DNA of 64,000 bases. It comes from Saccharicrinis aurantiacus (GTDB lineage: Bacteria; Bacteroidota; Bacteroidia; Bacteroidales; Marinilabiliaceae). This document shows, in pieces, positions 8,375-16,928 of the stretch. Location of the stretch: contig NZ_LYBV02000009.1 in assembly GCF_001660705.2 (NCBI RefSeq), positions 85,653 through 149,652 on the forward strand, written 5' to 3'. The notes beneath the pieces were generated by a model that saw nothing but the letters and a program-made list of their open reading frames with translations, had not been told where the DNA came from and did not search any database. Numbering within the stretch: position 1 is the first letter of the stretch; every line of letters starts with the position of its first letter. The translations under genes and the position numbers were made by a program.

Positions 8375-8580
8375 AAAAAAAGGGATTTCAACCGTTGTTG
8401 AATCCCTTTCTTTTAACCTAAACCCTAATCTATGAAAAAAAACTTCTTATATCTTATTTGAGGTGAGCTTTTAAAAGAGGGAATGTTTTAGAAACATTCC
8501 CATCTTATAACCTAAACCCTAACCTAATCTATGAAAAACTCTCTTGCTCTTCGATGAGGAATATTGCAAAGTGTATGCCA
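8375..8580 (+). repeat. Two-hairpin leader-like direct repeat, copy 3 of 3
   Basis: Third copy of the unit at 3068-3272 and 6264-6467, again on the plus strand, about 110 bases after the preceding stop codon and reading toward the 3' end of the minus-strand ung gene. Hairpin 2 and both boxes are unchanged; the spacer has small indels (GAGCTTTTAAAAGAGGG). Mini-frames: MKKNFLYLI and MKNSLALR. Confidence 0.9.
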
Positions 8581-8615
8581 AGAATATTATTATATATTAG
8601 CTTAACTTTTATTAA

Positions 8616-9314
8616 CTAAAACAAAGTTTTTTGTACTTGGGGTAAATCCCAGATAATAGGCGCGTAACCTTTACTTTGCAAGTAATTATTAGTTTTGCTA
8701 AAGTGTTTATTACCAAAAAAACCCCGATGCGCTGAGAGAGGAGAAGGATGAGGTGATTCTAAAATAGAATGCTTATTGGTATCGATAAGACTTACTTTTT
8801 TACGCGCATATGCACCCCAGAGTATAAAAACAATGTTTTCTTTTTCCTTAGCAAGCTTTTCTATTACTGCATCAGTAAATGTTTCCCAGCCTTGTTTTTG
8901 GTGCGAACCCGCTTTGTGGGCCTCTACCGTTAAAGTAGCGTTGAGTAAAAGTACCCCTTGTTTGGCCCACTGCTCAAGGTTTCCATTTTCAGGCATTCTA
9001 AAATCTACCTCTTCATCGCTATCTAATTCTTTAAAGATATTTCGCAACGATGGCGGGAATTTAATACCATTATTCACCGAAAAGCAAAGACCGTGTGCTT
9101 GGTTTACATCATGGTAAGGGTCTTGGCCTAAAATGACCACTTTGGTTTTATCAAGCGGACAAAGATTAAATGCTTCGAATATTAATTCGCGTGGGGGGAA
9201 TATCTCTGTTGTTTGATAAGCATCATTCACAAATGAATTTAATTGTTTAAAATAATCGGTTTCAAGTTCACTTTGTAATAGCTTCTTCCAGCCTGATTCT
9301 ATATTAATATCCAT
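8616..9314 (-). CDS. ung: Uracil-DNA glycosylase, family 1
   Basis: This enzyme removes uracil from DNA in base-excision repair. The 232-residue product has the family-1 water-activating motif GQDPYHD (D65 catalytic, near residues 63-69), the LLLNATLTV segment with its uracil-contacting Asn, and the DNA-intercalation loop HPSPLSAHRGFFG near residue 190. Length is normal. It is transcribed alone; a perfect -7 element lies just upstream. Cytoplasmic. Confidence 0.96.
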   Translation of the reverse strand: MDINIESGWKKLLQSELETDYFKQLNSFVNDAYQTTEIFPPRELIFEAFNLCPLDKTKVVILGQDPYHDVNQAHGLCFSVNNGIKFPPSLRNIFKELDSDEEVDFRMPENGNLEQWAKQGVLLLNATLTVEAHKAGSHQKQGWETFTDAVIEKLAKEKENIVFILWGAYARKKVSLIDTNKHSILESPHPSPLSAHRGFFGNKHFSKTNNYLQSKGYAPIIWDLPQVQKTLF

Positions 9315-9351
9315 ATTAAATGCACTCTTAAATTAGTTTTAATTCTGAGTG

Positions 9352-9359
9352 CAAATATA
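9352..9359 (-). promoter_or_regulatory. -7 promoter element of ung
   Basis: CAAATATA on the plus strand reads TATATTTG on the minus strand, an exact TAnnTTTG match, about 38 bases upstream of the ung start codon. Confidence 0.5.
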
Positions 9360-9365
9360 TTGGCT

Positions 9366-10270
9366 TTATTTAATATACATGTAATATGAGCGCGATGCCT
9401 TGCCTGTCCATCTCCCAATTCCACCAACTATATTGGTTTCAGTTTTCTGATTTACTAAAGCAAAGGGGTTGCCATTGTTAAAGTTATCAACATAAATAGC
9501 ATTTAGTACCTTGTAAGAAGTTTCATCAATACACGATATTTTTACTTTTATGCTATCTGTATAATGGTATTCCTTTCTTGGTAAATCTCGCTTGTCATCA
9601 ATATTAAATAAGTTAAGAGGATCGGGCTGATTAGACCGATGTACTGAATGTTTTAAATCCTCTCCATTGGTGCGAGCATTTGAAAATAGAGGATTCTGAC
9701 TAGGGTGGTATTGTGTATCAAAGTTTTGGGTAAATATTTCAGAGTAGTAGTAAATAGAGTTTTCTGTATTACCATTTATAAATGCATTTATAGTTGTTGT
9801 GGTATCCGATACAAATTCAATTTCCATTTTATCCATATCGGGTTTTGATGGAATTGTTGTTTCTGCAGTTATTTTCTCACCATTTGTTTCTATTATATTT
9901 GGTAACTTTTGTTTTCTTCGCCTATAATTTCAACTGATTTATATACAAAAGGAGGGAAGAATTCATCTTGTTTGAATAGTGTAAGAATTTCGGAATTTCC
10001 ATCACTACAAATAAGGCTTACTTTTGCGGTGTTAATAAATAAATTACGAATGCTGGCAGAATCGTAATCTGAAAAATAAGGTGAGCTGTTTGTAAGAAAT
10101 ATATGAGCTGGCTGATTGGTTTCTATCCACCCATCTACAACAACCTTTGTTTCATAATCAGGTAAATCTATTTCAATAACTTTTGTACAACTAATGCAAA
10201 ACAAGTTACATGCTATAAACACGTAAAGTATTTTAAGGTTGTGGAATGTATTTTTATTGATGAGGTGCAT
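9366..10270 (-). pseudogene. DUF4249-family lipoprotein gene, broken by a frameshift
   Basis: Two minus-strand frames together make one DUF4249 protein. The first (10270 to about 9893) has a lipoprotein signal (FIACNLFCISCTKVIEIDLP) and the family start KVVVDGWIETNQPAHIFLTNSSPYFS. It runs into TAA after SYQI. Reading continues in another frame as IIETNGEKITAETTIPSKP, then MDKMEIEFVSD, to the normal-looking end ASRSYYMYIK. The break is near 9897-9903, where one lost A in an AAA run would explain it. DUF4249 proteins pair with TonB-dependent receptors, and the adjacent upstream gene is such a receptor, itself truncated. Either a real pseudogene or a sequencing error; the damaged neighbour favours decay. 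Confidence 0.75.
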
Positions 10271-10287
10271 ATGCTACATTAATTTAG

Positions 10288-11604
10288 TTAAAATTTATAG
10301 CGCCAACTAATGGAAGGAACTATAGGAAAAAAACTACTCTGTTTGGCATTAATGCTCATATCGTAGTTTTGGTCTCCTTTTTGGGTTTCAAAATAGATAA
10401 AGTATGGGTTGCTTCTGTTATATATGTTGATGATTGAAAAGTTAAGAACTGATTCATGAAAAATGTTGGATTCAATGTAATAATTCATTGAAAGATCGAG
10501 TCTATGGTATGCCGGCATTCTGTAATTATTGATGCTTGAATAGTCATTTGCAATGTTTCCCATCATAAAGTATCTGCCCGTGGGTAATGTTGCCGTATTT
10601 CCGGTGGCATACATAAAAACAAGTCCGTAATCAAAACGTTTATTGGGTTTGTGAGTAAGTACAATATTCACATCGTGGCGGCGATCGTATTTGGCATTAA
10701 ACCACTCTCCACTATTCATGTTTGGGAACTGCTGCTTCATTTGCCCCAAAGTATAACTGAGGGTAGCTCTTGTTTTTCCTCTATTCTTTTTAAATAAAAA
10801 CTCGGCTCCATAACCAAGGCCTTTACCTATAAAGAAATTGTCTTCAAAATGTAAACTCTCATCACCATTAATATTCGGGTTCAGTAATAGTTGATTTTCA
10901 ATAGACTTTCCGTAAAATTCAATGCCAAACTCATATTTCGATTGCGCTAAATCCTTGAAAATACCAATTGTTGCCTGGTGCCCTTTTTCATGAGGAAGTC
11001 TTTCGGTAGCAGGCATCCAAACATCTGTAGGTAAGGGAATGGAAGCCATGGAAGCCAAATGGATATTTTGTGCAGTGTAGGCGTGAGATGCTTTTATGGA
11101 TGTCTGTTTGTTTATAAAATAGCTTAACGTGATTACCGAGTTAATATGATTACTTTGTTCTTTTAATAAAGATGAGGAATTGTTGTCGATTAGTCCATAA
11201 TGCTCATAACGTAAGCCAAAATAAGCATCCCATTTTTCCGATATTGAATAATGATTGCTAAAATATATTTGAGTACTTAAATTATTATAATTATCAGTTT
11301 GAGAGATAGGTACACTTTGTATGTTGTACTTTATATCTTGTGGTGTATATTCTCCGTACTTTATTCTTGAACCAATGCGAAACAAATGTTTATAGGCTTG
11401 TTTGTAATAGTCGAATTTATGTTGTAGTTGATTTAGCCTTGTTTTAAAGTACATTAACTCATTATTCATTGTAGTTGAAAAATAGGAGTAGTACGATGTA
11501 TAATCAAAACCAGTATTGAAGCCACTGGTATCTGATAATTTTCTGTTCCACAATAAGGATGCTCCAGCATTACTCCAATTCGAATCGCCATTGAGGTTTT
11601 GGCC
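10288..11604 (-). pseudogene. TonB-dependent receptor, C-terminal barrel remnant
   Basis: About 438 residues of an outer-membrane TonB-dependent receptor remain: amphipathic beta-strands throughout (for example DYGLVFMYATGNTATLP and YRMPAYHRLDLSMNYY) and a terminal aromatic residue (SISWRYKF). In frame, the sequence starts with GQNLNGDSNWSNAGASLLWNRK directly after a TAA at 11605-11607. No signal peptide, carboxypeptidase-like domain or plug is found upstream, and full-length members are about twice as long. A TTG at 11553 could start translation but would give a plugless, signal-less barrel. It precedes the frameshifted DUF4249 gene by 17 bases, as in intact receptor/DUF4249 pairs. Confidence 0.78.
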
Positions 11605-11699
11605 TTAAGTACTTTCTTTAATTAAATTTATGTATTTAAACTGTATCTTATGTTTATTTTACATATACTTGTACTATTATTAACTTTTTTTTAAAAAAT

Positions 11700-13178
11700 A
11701 TGAATAGAATTAAATTTAGCCTACTACCCCTACTAATAGCACTTATGTGTTGTTATGTTGAAGGCCAGGAATTGAGAACACCAATAGAATTAAATGGTGA
11801 GTCGAATAAAGCAGGATATGTAGATTTCACTTGGAAAGACAATTCTGTAGGACATAATGGTTATGAAATCCAGCAAAGAAGACAATTGGTGGGATATAAG
11901 ACGGTGGGTATATTAAGGCCGAATGCAAAATCGGTTAAATCTTTGAAATGTACCGCAAAATCAACTAGAAATGTCGAAAAATTTAGAATTTTTAGTTTTA
12001 TAGGTCCTAAGGTCAAGAAAAATACGTTTTCAAAACCAGATTGGAAAAAAAAATCTGGGAATAGATATTGTGATGTACAGATGGTATGGCCTAATTTGAT
12101 AGTGCCGAAGTGTAACCTTAATAAAACAGTTGTTCAACAGGAAGATTATGTAACATGTACATTTTCAATACAAAATATTGGAAATTATAGTTCTGAGAAA
12201 TCTGAAATTTTCATTTATTTATCAAAGGGTTCTTATAATCATGAAGGTTGTGTTAAATTAAAGAGTATAAAGATTGATGCATTATCTCCTGGCCAAAGCT
12301 TTAGTAGTAGCACATCGTGTTATATTCCGTCAAACAGTTCCTTAGGGAATTGTAATTTTGTACTGACAGTAAATAAGCTAAGTGCATCTACAAGTCCAAA
12401 ATTTCCAGAACTTATGACTTCAGATAATATTGCTACACGCAGTATAAATATTAAGAAGGCTCCACCAAAACCAAAGTGTGACCTGAATGTTCTTGATTTG
12501 AAACTTCCTTGGGCTGATATATCGGGTGATACGCCTAAAGTACCATCTGATGGGAATCAAAGAATAGAATTAGAATGTCAAAATTTAGGATCGGTTAATT
12601 CTCCAAAAACGTCTATTAACTTATTTTTAACTAAAAAGACTACGCCAGTTATTAGCGAACAACTTGGAACAATTGAGGTTCCAAGTTTAAGTAAAGGGCA
12701 GAAGAAGAAGTTTTACTTAGATTCAAATATTGGTAATTATTCGGGGGTCTATTATATCCTTGCATATGTGGATAAGAGTGTAGGATGGGATGGAAATATA
12801 TCTGAAGAAGATGAAGATAATAATACGGTAAAATTAAAAATTTACATTGAGAACTCTGTGGTAGCTAGTTCATTGGAGCTAAAAGGGGCTTCTTTGGATG
12901 ATTCAAAAAGCACTAGCATTAAGAGCAAGTCATTAAAAGGAGTTGAGATTTACGTTGCGCCAAATCCTAATAGAGGAGTTTTTAAAATAATTGGATTGTC
13001 ACGTGAATTTATGAGAGTAGATATATTTAACTTAGAAGGTTCAAAAGTATTCACATATGACTTGTCAGAATATTATGATGATGAAATTGATGTTTCTTTT
13101 TTAAGTGATGGAGTATATATGATTAAAGTAATAGGCGAAGGCAAAGTCGTTAGTAAAAAATTTTTACTTAAGCATTAA
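11700..13178 (+). CDS. T9SS-secreted protein with CARDB-type domains
   Basis: The 492-residue product has a signal peptide (to about residue 22), an N-terminal Fn3-like stretch (VDFTWKDNSVGHNGYEIQQRR, about 40-60), then two Ig-like CARDB-type domains (about 135-250 and 255-385; the second ends YVDKSVGWDGNISEEDEDNN). The C-terminus is a type-A T9SS sorting domain: VAPNPNRGVFKI near residue 422, DIFNLEGSKV, DVSFLSDGVYMIKV and a basic end (SKKFLLKH). The family is exported across the outer membrane and often surface-anchored; the ligand is unknown. Lysine content is high in the N-terminal half. It is divergent from the decayed receptor next door. Confidence 0.8.
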   Translation: MNRIKFSLLPLLIALMCCYVEGQELRTPIELNGESNKAGYVDFTWKDNSVGHNGYEIQQRRQLVGYKTVGILRPNAKSVKSLKCTAKSTRNVEKFRIFSFIGPKVKKNTFSKPDWKKKSGNRYCDVQMVWPNLIVPKCNLNKTVVQQEDYVTCTFSIQNIGNYSSEKSEIFIYLSKGSYNHEGCVKLKSIKIDALSPGQSFSSSTSCYIPSNSSLGNCNFVLTVNKLSASTSPKFPELMTSDNIATRSINIKKAPPKPKCDLNVLDLKLPWADISGDTPKVPSDGNQRIELECQNLGSVNSPKTSINLFLTKKTTPVISEQLGTIEVPSLSKGQKKKFYLDSNIGNYSGVYYILAYVDKSVGWDGNISEEDEDNNTVKLKIYIENSVVASSLELKGASLDDSKSTSIKSKSLKGVEIYVAPNPNRGVFKIIGLSREFMRVDIFNLEGSKVFTYDLSEYYDDEIDVSFLSDGVYMIKVIGEGKVVSKKFLLKH

Positions 13179-13271
13179 TTCTAACTACATATTACGTTGA
13201 AACTTTCCAACTTTGTATTTATACTGTTATGTAAATCTGAAGAGGTTTGTATTTATGAGAGATTATATAAC

Positions 13272-13303
13272 GAGGGTGTCCAATAATGGGCACCCTCTTT
13301 TTG
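13272..13303 (+). terminator. Intrinsic terminator of the T9SS-protein gene
   Basis: A 10-bp stem (GAGGGTGTCC / GGGCACCCTC, one G-T pair) with a six-base loop is followed by a T-run, about 95 bases after the stop codon. Confidence 0.85.
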
Positions 13304-13510
13304 TCTGACGTAAAACACTATTAGTTACTCTTTAGCAATTTCAGTAACGTATACTTGTGCCGTAATATGGACCATACTAAGTAAAAGCATTCATTATATG
13401 TGTCTTTGAGGTAAGCCGTTTCTCAAGTAATGTTGTATTAATAATTAAAGGAGCTTATCAATAAACTATTTACATAAGTTGTATTAATGTTAGTTGAGTT
13501 GGGTTATTTA

Positions 13511-13906
13511 AGTTTGGATGTGCAAAATATCGATGTGACAATAATAGAACGTGCAGCTAATCGTTACTTTTTTGTTTGGGTAAATTGATAGAACGCTACA
13601 AGTCAAAGTTCGAAATCAAGATTAAGAATATCCTTGTCCAAATAAACGTAGGTATTCGGGAAGATAATAAACCGTCAGAAGGAGTTATTGAGTTTATAAA
13701 CTCGCATACCGTGTAGGGAAAACAGCTGTCTGAATCAACAGAACAAGGCGTAGACAAAGGAAAATAAAAATCAATGAAGAGCGCTAGTGCCACAACACCT
13801 TTACAAATTAGAAGAGTACGAACAAAAGCTAGAAGATATCGAAGAAAGCCGTAACTTAAGTTCTAAAACGGAAACAAGAAAAACAATAATAATACATAGT
13901 GACTGA
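13511..13906 (+). pseudogene. IS1182-like transposase remnant, multiply frameshifted
   Basis: Three fragments in two frames resemble the middle part of IS1182-family transposases. Frame A (13535-13585) reads VTIIERAANRYFFVWVN, like the family's IEANANRYTFVW. Frame B (13588 on) continues IERYKSKFEIKIKNIL and runs to a TAG after INSHTV. Back in frame A, 13793-13906 reads LYKLEEYEQKLEDIEESRNLSSKTE, like the conserved YEEQLEILGDRNSYSKTD region. The catalytic DDE parts and terminal repeats are missing. The family match is from memory of its motifs. The downstream NhaC gene is intact, so the insertion or its decay stopped at its promoter. Confidence 0.6.
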
Positions 13907-13936
13907 ACGATATAAGAATAGCTTCTATCTTTTTAT

Positions 13937-13944
13937 TAGCTTTG
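13937..13944 (+). promoter_or_regulatory. -7 promoter element of the NhaC-family gene
   Basis: TAGCTTTG is an exact TAnnTTTG match 26 bases before the ATG at 13971. It supports that ATG as the true start, since the longer frame from 13899 would begin upstream of the promoter. Confidence 0.55.
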
Positions 13945-13970
13945 TGTTTATAAATTATAAAGATTATATA

Positions 13971-15281
13971 ATGGATCAAACAAAACTATTAAAAAGGAAG
14001 TGGCTAGCACTTCTTCCCATTGTAATATTCCTACTTCTATATCTAGTTTCCTCCATTGTATCTGGCGATTTTTATAAAATGCCAGTAACCGTATCCTTCT
14101 TTGTAGCCTCGCTAATTGCATTGGCCATGAATAGGAAGAGAGTTTTCTCAGATAGGGTTGAAACTTACCTTAAAGGAATGGGCGATTCTGGTATTATGAT
14201 GATGTGTTTAATTTTCATATTAGCAGGAGTGTTTGCCACATTAGCAAAAAATATGGGGGCGGTATCCGCTACTGTGAATCTTGGCATTACTTATTTACCA
14301 CCTAATATTTTGGTAGCAGGCTTATTTCTTATCGGATGTTTTATATCCCTTTCAGTAGGTACCTCATTGGGGACAGTTGTGGCTTTAACGCCTGTTGGAA
14401 TGGAGATTGCCGATCAAACAGGAGTTAGTTTAGGTTTAACCCTTGGAGCCGTTTTAGGAGGTGCCATGTTTGGCGATAATTTATCGTTTATATCGGATAC
14501 CACTATTGCGGCAGCACGCACACAAGGGGCCAAAATGAAAGATAAATTCAGGGTCAACTTCTTTATTGTACTCCCGGCAGCAGTAATCACTTTTTTATTG
14601 TATTTGTTTTTAACTAAAGGTACCCCTATTGATGTGGCTAGTAAAGAAATTGAGTATCAATATCTGAAAATTGTCCCATACTTATTTGTTTTGATAGCCG
14701 CTTTGGCAGGAATGAATGTTTTTATAGTATTAGTTATTGGCTCAATTTTATCCGCAATAATCGGATTTGGTATTGGTGCGTTCGACTTTTGGGGTATTGT
14801 AAATAGCATAGGCGATGGTATTGATGGTATGAGCGAGATCATCATTATTTCCATTTTAGTTGGAGGTATGGTTGCCTTAATACGCTACAATGGTGGTATT
14901 GATTGGATTATTAAAATAATATCGCGCAATACCAAAGGACGCAGAAGTGCAGAGTTTAGCATTGCAGCCTTAACTTCTGTTGTGAACGTATTTACAGCTA
15001 ACAATACAATTACCATACTCATTGTAGGACCAATAGCTAAGGATATTGCGCAAAAATTTGGAATCAAGCCAAGAAGAGCTGCGAGTATCCTTGATACATT
15101 CTCCTGTTTTATGCAAGGTTTATTACCTTATGGAGCACAAATTCTTGCCATTATAGGATTAACACATGAGCTTGTTTCTCCATTTGAAATAATGAACTAT
15201 TTATTTTATCCCTATTTGATGGGTATATCATCAATCTTAGCCATTACTTTTGGCTTACCAAAATTAAAAGAAGAACAATAA
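13971..15281 (+). CDS. NhaC-family Na+/H+ antiporter
   Basis: A 436-residue inner-membrane protein with about ten to twelve hydrophobic helices. Conserved family segments include SLSVGTSLGTVVALTPVG, GGAMFGDNLSFISDTTIAAARTQG (the ion-binding region, about residues 170-190) and, late, FTANNTITILIVGPIAKDIA. These match the NhaC/ArcD-like ion-transporter family; which amino acid or cation is carried cannot be decided from sequence, but Na+/H+ exchange is most likely. The frame is open back to 13899, giving 24 extra residues, but the upstream part overlaps the transposase remnant and a -7 promoter element, so the MDQTKLLKRKW start is preferred. The next small gene overlaps its stop codon. Confidence 0.85.
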   Translation: MDQTKLLKRKWLALLPIVIFLLLYLVSSIVSGDFYKMPVTVSFFVASLIALAMNRKRVFSDRVETYLKGMGDSGIMMMCLIFILAGVFATLAKNMGAVSATVNLGITYLPPNILVAGLFLIGCFISLSVGTSLGTVVALTPVGMEIADQTGVSLGLTLGAVLGGAMFGDNLSFISDTTIAAARTQGAKMKDKFRVNFFIVLPAAVITFLLYLFLTKGTPIDVASKEIEYQYLKIVPYLFVLIAALAGMNVFIVLVIGSILSAIIGFGIGAFDFWGIVNSIGDGIDGMSEIIIISILVGGMVALIRYNGGIDWIIKIISRNTKGRRSAEFSIAALTSVVNVFTANNTITILIVGPIAKDIAQKFGIKPRRAASILDTFSCFMQGLLPYGAQILAIIGLTHELVSPFEIMNYLFYPYLMGISSILAITFGLPKLKEEQ

Positions 15282-15466
15282 TGGAGAAGAAATGTGCCAA
15301 TTGTGGAACTCAGTTTACGTGTAGAGAAGATAGCATTATTCAATGCCATTGTGCGACTGTTAAATTAAATGATTCGGCTAGAGATTATTTAAAAACTAAA
15401 TTTACAGGATGCTTGTGCCACAAGTGTTTACTCGAAGTTAAGCAACGTTTTGTAATCAATAAATAA
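15281..15466 (+). CDS. Small cysteine-rich CWC-type protein
   Basis: The 61-residue product has eight cysteines in pairs (CANCG, TCRED, CHC, CLCHKC), matching the Cys_rich_CWC family (CxxCG...C...CxC...CxCxxC) that likely binds zinc or another metal. Its ATG overlaps the TAA of the antiporter gene by one base, so the two are translationally coupled. Function of the family is not known. Cytoplasmic by absence of a signal peptide. Confidence 0.75.
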   Translation: MEKKCANCGTQFTCREDSIIQCHCATVKLNDSARDYLKTKFTGCLCHKCLLEVKQRFVINK

Positions 15467-15497
15467 ACACTAACTATTAATTAATATAAATATTAAA

Positions 15498-15944
15498 ATG
15501 AGAAAACTATTACTTACGTTTAGTCTTGCAGTATTATTTATAACTGCTACTCAGGCACAAACAAATGATGCCTATTCTAAGGAATTGAAAAAAATGTTTG
15601 AATTATCAGGATCAGAAGAGACTTATAAGGCAGTAATTACTCAAATGATGGGAATGATCAAGATGCAATATTCTCAAGTTCCAGCCGCAGTAATGAATGA
15701 ATTAGAGAAAGAATTCTTAAATACTTCGATGTCTGATTTAGCTGTAGAGTTAACGCCTGTATATAAAAAACATTTAAGCTTAGAAGATTTAAAAGGCTTA
15801 ATAGTTTTTTATGAAACACCACTAGGTAAGAAATATGCAAAGAAAACCCCAGCAATTATGCAAGAATCAATGGCAGTTGGACAAAAGTGGGGGATGAGTA
15901 TAGGAACTAAGTTTGCTGAAACTTTAAAGGCAAAGGGATATTAA
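15498..15944 (+). CDS. Exported DUF2059-domain protein
   Basis: The 148-residue product has a signal peptide (MRKLLLTFSLAVLFITATQAQ) and a helical DUF2059 domain. Typical family features are the paired helices and the segment LSLEDLKGLIVFYETPLGKKYAKKTPAIMQES (about residues 91-122). It is predicted periplasmic; the family's role is unknown. It follows the small cysteine-rich gene by 31 bases and may belong to the same transcript. Confidence 0.8.
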   Translation: MRKLLLTFSLAVLFITATQAQTNDAYSKELKKMFELSGSEETYKAVITQMMGMIKMQYSQVPAAVMNELEKEFLNTSMSDLAVELTPVYKKHLSLEDLKGLIVFYETPLGKKYAKKTPAIMQESMAVGQKWGMSIGTKFAETLKAKGY

Positions 15945-15987
15945 ATAAAGTATTACTTAATTATGATGAGGGTGTGATATGAAAATA

Positions 15988-16440
15988 TCAACCCTTATCC
16001 TGACATTCTTTACAAACCCCGTATATATACAATGATTGGTGCGTTACTTTAAAGTTCATTGTATCCTGAGCATTGTTTAAAACAACTTGAATTCCAGGAT
16101 CACAGAATTCAATAACCTTACCACATGTAGTGCAAATCAAGTGGTCATGCTGTTTTGATTCAAAAGCTTTTTCAAACTGAGCAATATTTTTACCGAATTG
16201 GTGTTTAATAACAAGCTTACACTCCAGTAATAAATCTATAGTGTTATATAAGGTAGCTCTACTTACTCTATAATTTTTATTTTTCATAAAAATATAAAGT
16301 GACTCGATATCGAAATGACCTTCGCGAGAATATATTTCCTCTAATATCGCAAAACGTTCTGGTGTTTTTCGATGCCCATTATTCTGCAAAAATTCAGTAA
16401 AGATTTGCTTAACCACTTCCTTGGTCTTTACCTTATCCAT
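15988..16440 (-). CDS. Fur-family transcriptional regulator
   Basis: This 150-residue metal-dependent repressor has an N-terminal winged helix (about 1-85; [21 protein letters not shown], then [18 protein letters not shown] for DNA recognition) and a C-terminal dimerisation domain with [15 protein letters not shown] and the second Zn pair CKEC near the end. Both structural CxxC pairs are intact. Whether it senses iron, zinc or peroxide cannot be told. Just upstream, TTTAGACTAAA (16504-16514) is a perfect 11-bp palindrome with a central A that could be an autoregulatory box. It converges with the DUF2059 gene. Confidence 0.92.
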   Translation of the reverse strand: MDKVKTKEVVKQIFTEFLQNNGHRKTPERFAILEEIYSREGHFDIESLYIFMKNKNYRVSRATLYNTIDLLLECKLVIKHQFGKNIAQFEKAFESKQHDHLICTTCGKVIEFCDPGIQVVLNNAQDTMNFKVTHQSLYIYGVCKECQDKG

Positions 16441-16553
16441 AACTAATCTAATTAAAAAGAACGGGCTAAAGATATATATTTTATGTAGATTAAAAAACGA
16501 TTGTTTAGACTAAATTAAGATAAGGATTGTTAATGAATTGATTAAAAACAAAA

Positions 16554-16581
16554 AGGCCGAATCAACTGATTCGGCCTTTTT
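16554..16581. terminator. Bidirectional terminator between the carboxylase genes and fur
   Basis: AGGCCGAATCA and TGATTCGGCCT form an 11-bp stem with almost no loop, flanked by an A-run on the left and a T-run on the right. It ends the minus-strand carboxylase operon, 16 bases past its last stop codon. Confidence 0.85.
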
Positions 16582-16596
16582 GTTTGTTTATTATGT

Positions 16597-16917
16597 CTAC
16601 TCTTCCAGTAGTATCATTAGTTCATTCTTAGGGACTCTATCTCCCTCTTTAATGTGAATCTCTTTTACTTTGGCATCAAATGGCATAGTAATTTGATTTA
16701 ACATCTTCATTGCTTGAAGTACAAGTACGTTATCTCCTTCTTTTAATACCTGTCCTACTTCTACCTGAATATCAATAATGGTTCCAGGGATGTAAGAACG
16801 TATTTCTAAAGGATTGGGTTCTTTCCAAGCTTGTCTGTTTGCAAATTTCTTTGTCAACTTGGTTTGATACTCCAAACTTTGTACTCGAAAGCCTACTAGG
16901 TCTTTATCTTTACTCAT
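16597..16917 (-). CDS. Biotin carboxyl carrier subunit of an acyl-CoA carboxylase
   Basis: The 106-residue protein ends in a biotinyl domain (about residues 38-106) with the biotinylation motif QAMKM; K71 would carry biotin. The N-terminal 35 residues are charged and basic rather than a Pro/Ala-rich linker. It follows the carboxyltransferase gene by 11 bases, so the two act together: biotin on this protein delivers CO2 to propionyl-CoA or another acyl-CoA. No biotin carboxylase gene is adjacent. It could equally serve a decarboxylase complex. Cytoplasmic. Confidence 0.85.
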   Translation of the reverse strand: MSKDKDLVGFRVQSLEYQTKLTKKFANRQAWKEPNPLEIRSYIPGTIIDIQVEVGQVLKEGDNVLVLQAMKMLNQITMPFDAKVKEIHIKEGDRVPKNELMILLEE

Positions 16918-16928
16918 TATCCAATGAT

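Noticed and set aside
11500..11553. TTG start giving a complete 421-residue protein
   Set aside because: The in-frame receptor homology continues upstream of it to the stop at 11605-11607, so the TTG is an artefact inside a truncated gene.
13899..13970. Upstream start for the NhaC-family gene
   Set aside because: The added residues overlap the transposase remnant and the -7 element; the later ATG gives a normal family N-terminus.
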